64,000 nt of DNA, taken from contig OZ220746.1 in the NCBI GenBank assembly GCA_965117025.1, positions 2,418,001 through 2,482,000 of the forward strand, written 5' to 3'. Below are positions 62,707-64,000 of this stretch, piece after piece (positions within the stretch are counted from its first letter, which is position 1; each line of letters opens with the position of its first letter). A model generated the notes under the pieces. The model searched no databases. It saw nothing but the letters and a program-made list of their open reading frames with translations, and was not told the DNA's origin. The position numbers and the translations under genes were made by a program. The DNA is from VXPQ01 sp965117025. Lineage in GTDB: Bacteria; Bacteroidota; Rhodothermia; Rhodothermales; VXPQ01.

Positions 62707-63864
62707 ATGACCGATTACTACGAAATACTCGGCGTCGATCGCAATGCGGATGCAGACACGCTGAAGCGCGCCTTTCGGGATCAGGCGCTCAAGTACCATC
62801 CCGACCGGAACCCCGACAATCCCGAGGCCGAGCAGAAGTTCAAAGAGGTAGCCCAGGCCTACGAGGTGTTGTCCGATCCGCAGAAACGCGGGCAATACGA
62901 CCGGTTCGGCCATGCGGGCGTACGCGGAAACGGCGGCGCCGGCGCAACCGGTTTTCATGACGTCAACGATATATTCAGCGCGTTCAGCGACATTTTCGGG
63001 GGATCGGGGACGATCTTCGACGAAATGTTCACCGGACAGCGCCGGGATCGGAGGCGGCACAGCGGGCGCGCAGGCAGCGATCTGCGCATCACGCTTCCCC
63101 TTACGTTGGAGGAAATCAGCGAGGGGATCGAGAAAAAAATCAAAGTGCGCAAGTTTCTTGCTTGCGAACCGTGCAGCGGCACAGGGGCCGAAGCGGGCGA
63201 GGCAGGCTATGCGACGTGCTCCACATGCAAGGGCACAGGGGAAATCCGGCAGGTCTCCCGCTCCGTGTTCGGACAGTTCATCAATGTCCAACCCTGTCCG
63301 GCCTGTCGGGGCGAAGGGCGGGTGGTGCGCACTCCCTGTACGGCGTGCAGCGGCGAAGGCCGCCTGAAAGGGGAGGAAACCATTTCCATCCATGTGCCGC
63401 AGGGCGTGCTCGAAGGGAATTACCTGACGTTGCGCGGGGTGGGCAATGCAGGAATACGAGGAGGTCCGGCGGGCGCGTTGCGCGTCGAGATCAAGGAAAC
63501 GCCCCATGAGCATTTCACGCGGGACGGTCTGGACCTTTTCCATGACCTCTACATCTCGTTTCCCGAGGCGGCGCTTGGCACCACGGTGGATGTCCCCACG
63601 TTGACGGGGCGGGCCCGCCTTCAGATCGATCCCGGCATCCAGTCGGGCAGGATCCTGCGCATGCGGGGGAAAGGGCTCCCCGAATTGCAGGGTACGCGGC
63701 GCGGAGACGAAATGGTGCAGGTGCATGTATGGACGCCGGAACGCCTCACGGACGAGGAACGGGCCATGTTGGGCGGACTGCTCGGCGCAGAATCGTTCCG
63801 TCCCCGGCCCGACAAGCAGGACCGGAAATCCTTTTTCAGCAAGGTCAAGGACGTTTTTACGTGA
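62707..63864 (+). CDS. dnaJ: DnaJ chaperone (type I Hsp40)
   Basis: Hsp40 partner of DnaK, 385 residues. J-domain MTDYYEILGVDRNADADTLK with the HPD tripeptide at 31-33, then a glycine/phenylalanine region (about 75-110), a zinc-binding domain with four CxxCxGxG repeats (CEPCSGTG, CSTCKGTG, CPACRGEG, CTACSGEG) and a C-terminal substrate-binding domain (GNAGIRGGPAGALRVEIK). Standard arrangement and length. The 229-base gap to grpE has no obvious hairpin-tract terminator. The stop overlaps the next start by ATGA. Confidence 0.97.
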   Translation: MTDYYEILGVDRNADADTLKRAFRDQALKYHPDRNPDNPEAEQKFKEVAQAYEVLSDPQKRGQYDRFGHAGVRGNGGAGATGFHDVNDIFSAFSDIFGGSGTIFDEMFTGQRRDRRRHSGRAGSDLRITLPLTLEEISEGIEKKIKVRKFLACEPCSGTGAEAGEAGYATCSTCKGTGEIRQVSRSVFGQFINVQPCPACRGEGRVVRTPCTACSGEGRLKGEETISIHVPQGVLEGNYLTLRGVGNAGIRGGPAGALRVEIKETPHEHFTRDGLDLFHDLYISFPEAALGTTVDVPTLTGRARLQIDPGIQSGRILRMRGKGLPELQGTRRGDEMVQVHVWTPERLTDEERAMLGGLLGAESFRPRPDKQDRKSFFSKVKDVFT

Positions 63865-64000
63865 TGACGGACCGGGTTGATCAAGGCGATCGGGTAGAGG
63901 CTGCAGCAGAGCGGGATATAATCTCCGGTGAAGACGGGGAAGCGCTGCGCTGGGTCATGCGCCAGGTGCCCTCCCCCGTGTCCGTCGTAACGGCGTCCGA
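63864..64000 (+). CDS. Flavin reductase-like domain protein, 3' end outside window
   Basis: The ATG at 63864 overlaps the dnaJ stop (TGATGA), and the frame stays open to the window edge, 45 codons. The end of the visible part, LRWVMRQVPSPVSVVTAS, is the typical first strand and helix of the flavin reductase (FMN-binding split barrel) family, which reduces or binds FMN. The first 25 residues are a charged extension. Called from a short segment, so identity is provisional. Confidence 0.6.
   Translation, partial: MTDRVDQGDRVEAAAERDIISGEDGEALRWVMRQVPSPVSVVTAS

Noticed and set aside
1..64000. CRISPR array or complete transposon
   Set aside because: No regularly spaced repeats and no transposase or integrase frames were seen; only the short dispersed element recurs.

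Overview
The window is a gene-dense chromosomal segment with about 50 protein genes, two tRNA genes, no rRNA, no CRISPR array and no intact insertion sequence. No gap between genes exceeds 300 bases once starts are placed at signal peptides or coupled starts. The organism looks like a member of the Bacteroidota/Rhodothermota side of the tree, probably Rhodothermales-like. The reasons are a C-terminal type IX secretion sorting domain of the YPNPFNPxTxI kind (end of the gene at 48918), a PorZ-like T9SS propeller protein, a DUF4105/Lnb protein, a fused E1 alpha-beta dehydrogenase, fairly high G+C, and few visible Shine-Dalgarno sequences. Two sulfatases, a TRAP importer, several probably sodium-coupled carriers and exported sugar oxidoreductases fit a marine or host-associated polysaccharide user; that part is inference.

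Layout. 1-8.5 kb: a sulfatase cut by the window edge, a serine hydrolase, a Tat-exported Gfo/Idh/MocA oxidoreductase, a purine permease, a PIG-L deacetylase and a second, lipoprotein sulfatase. 8.6-17.9 kb: a TRAP transporter (dctPQM), a DUF1080 lipoprotein glycoside hydrolase, an NSS sodium symporter, a nucleoside hydrolase, a TPR lipoprotein with a clear terminator, and a cystathionine-lyase-type PLP enzyme. 17.9-23.6 kb (minus strand): fused 2-oxoacid dehydrogenase E1, a PhoR/PhoB-like two-component pair, and alanine racemase. 23.9-33.1 kb: a tight seven-gene run (S9 peptidase, pyrC, ddl, nrnA, pepA, pdxA, ftsE), most junctions being overlaps or gaps of a few bases. 33.2-37.2 kb: AGCS symporter, NhaC-type antiporter and cupin, translationally coupled. 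37.2-41.4 kb (minus): a three-gene operon whose first two genes correspond to the two halves of the plant Tm-1 protein, followed by an aldolase/short-chain dehydrogenase fusion. 41.6-45.6 kb: PHP phosphoesterase, ribH, PorZ-like protein, tRNA-His and tRNA-Glu. 45.6-55.3 kb: a phytanoyl-CoA-type dioxygenase coupled to an exported Gfo/Idh enzyme, an unrecognised AT-richer PD-(D/E)xK nuclease-like gene, a recent tandem duplicate of PQQ-type sugar dehydrogenases, and a complete sugar ABC importer. 55.3-64 kb: gpmI, an endonuclease III with an extra cysteine-rich tail, an Lnb-like protein, sppA, a DUF2231 membrane protein, grpE, dnaJ and the start of a flavin reductase-like gene.

How the genes fit together: sulfatases, PIG-L deacetylase, DUF1080 hydrolase, exported Gfo/Idh enzymes and PQQ dehydrogenases could process glycans and sugars outside the cytoplasm, with the ABC and TRAP systems importing products. 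alr and ddl sit on either side of one divergent intergenic region and together supply D-Ala-D-Ala. The most notable non-genic signal is a short dispersed sequence (core GTTAACAGGCCCT) found four times, always between genes, once as a perfect 20-bp palindrome. Several upstream regions carry a recurring TTG-N16/17-TAnnTT promoter-like pattern.
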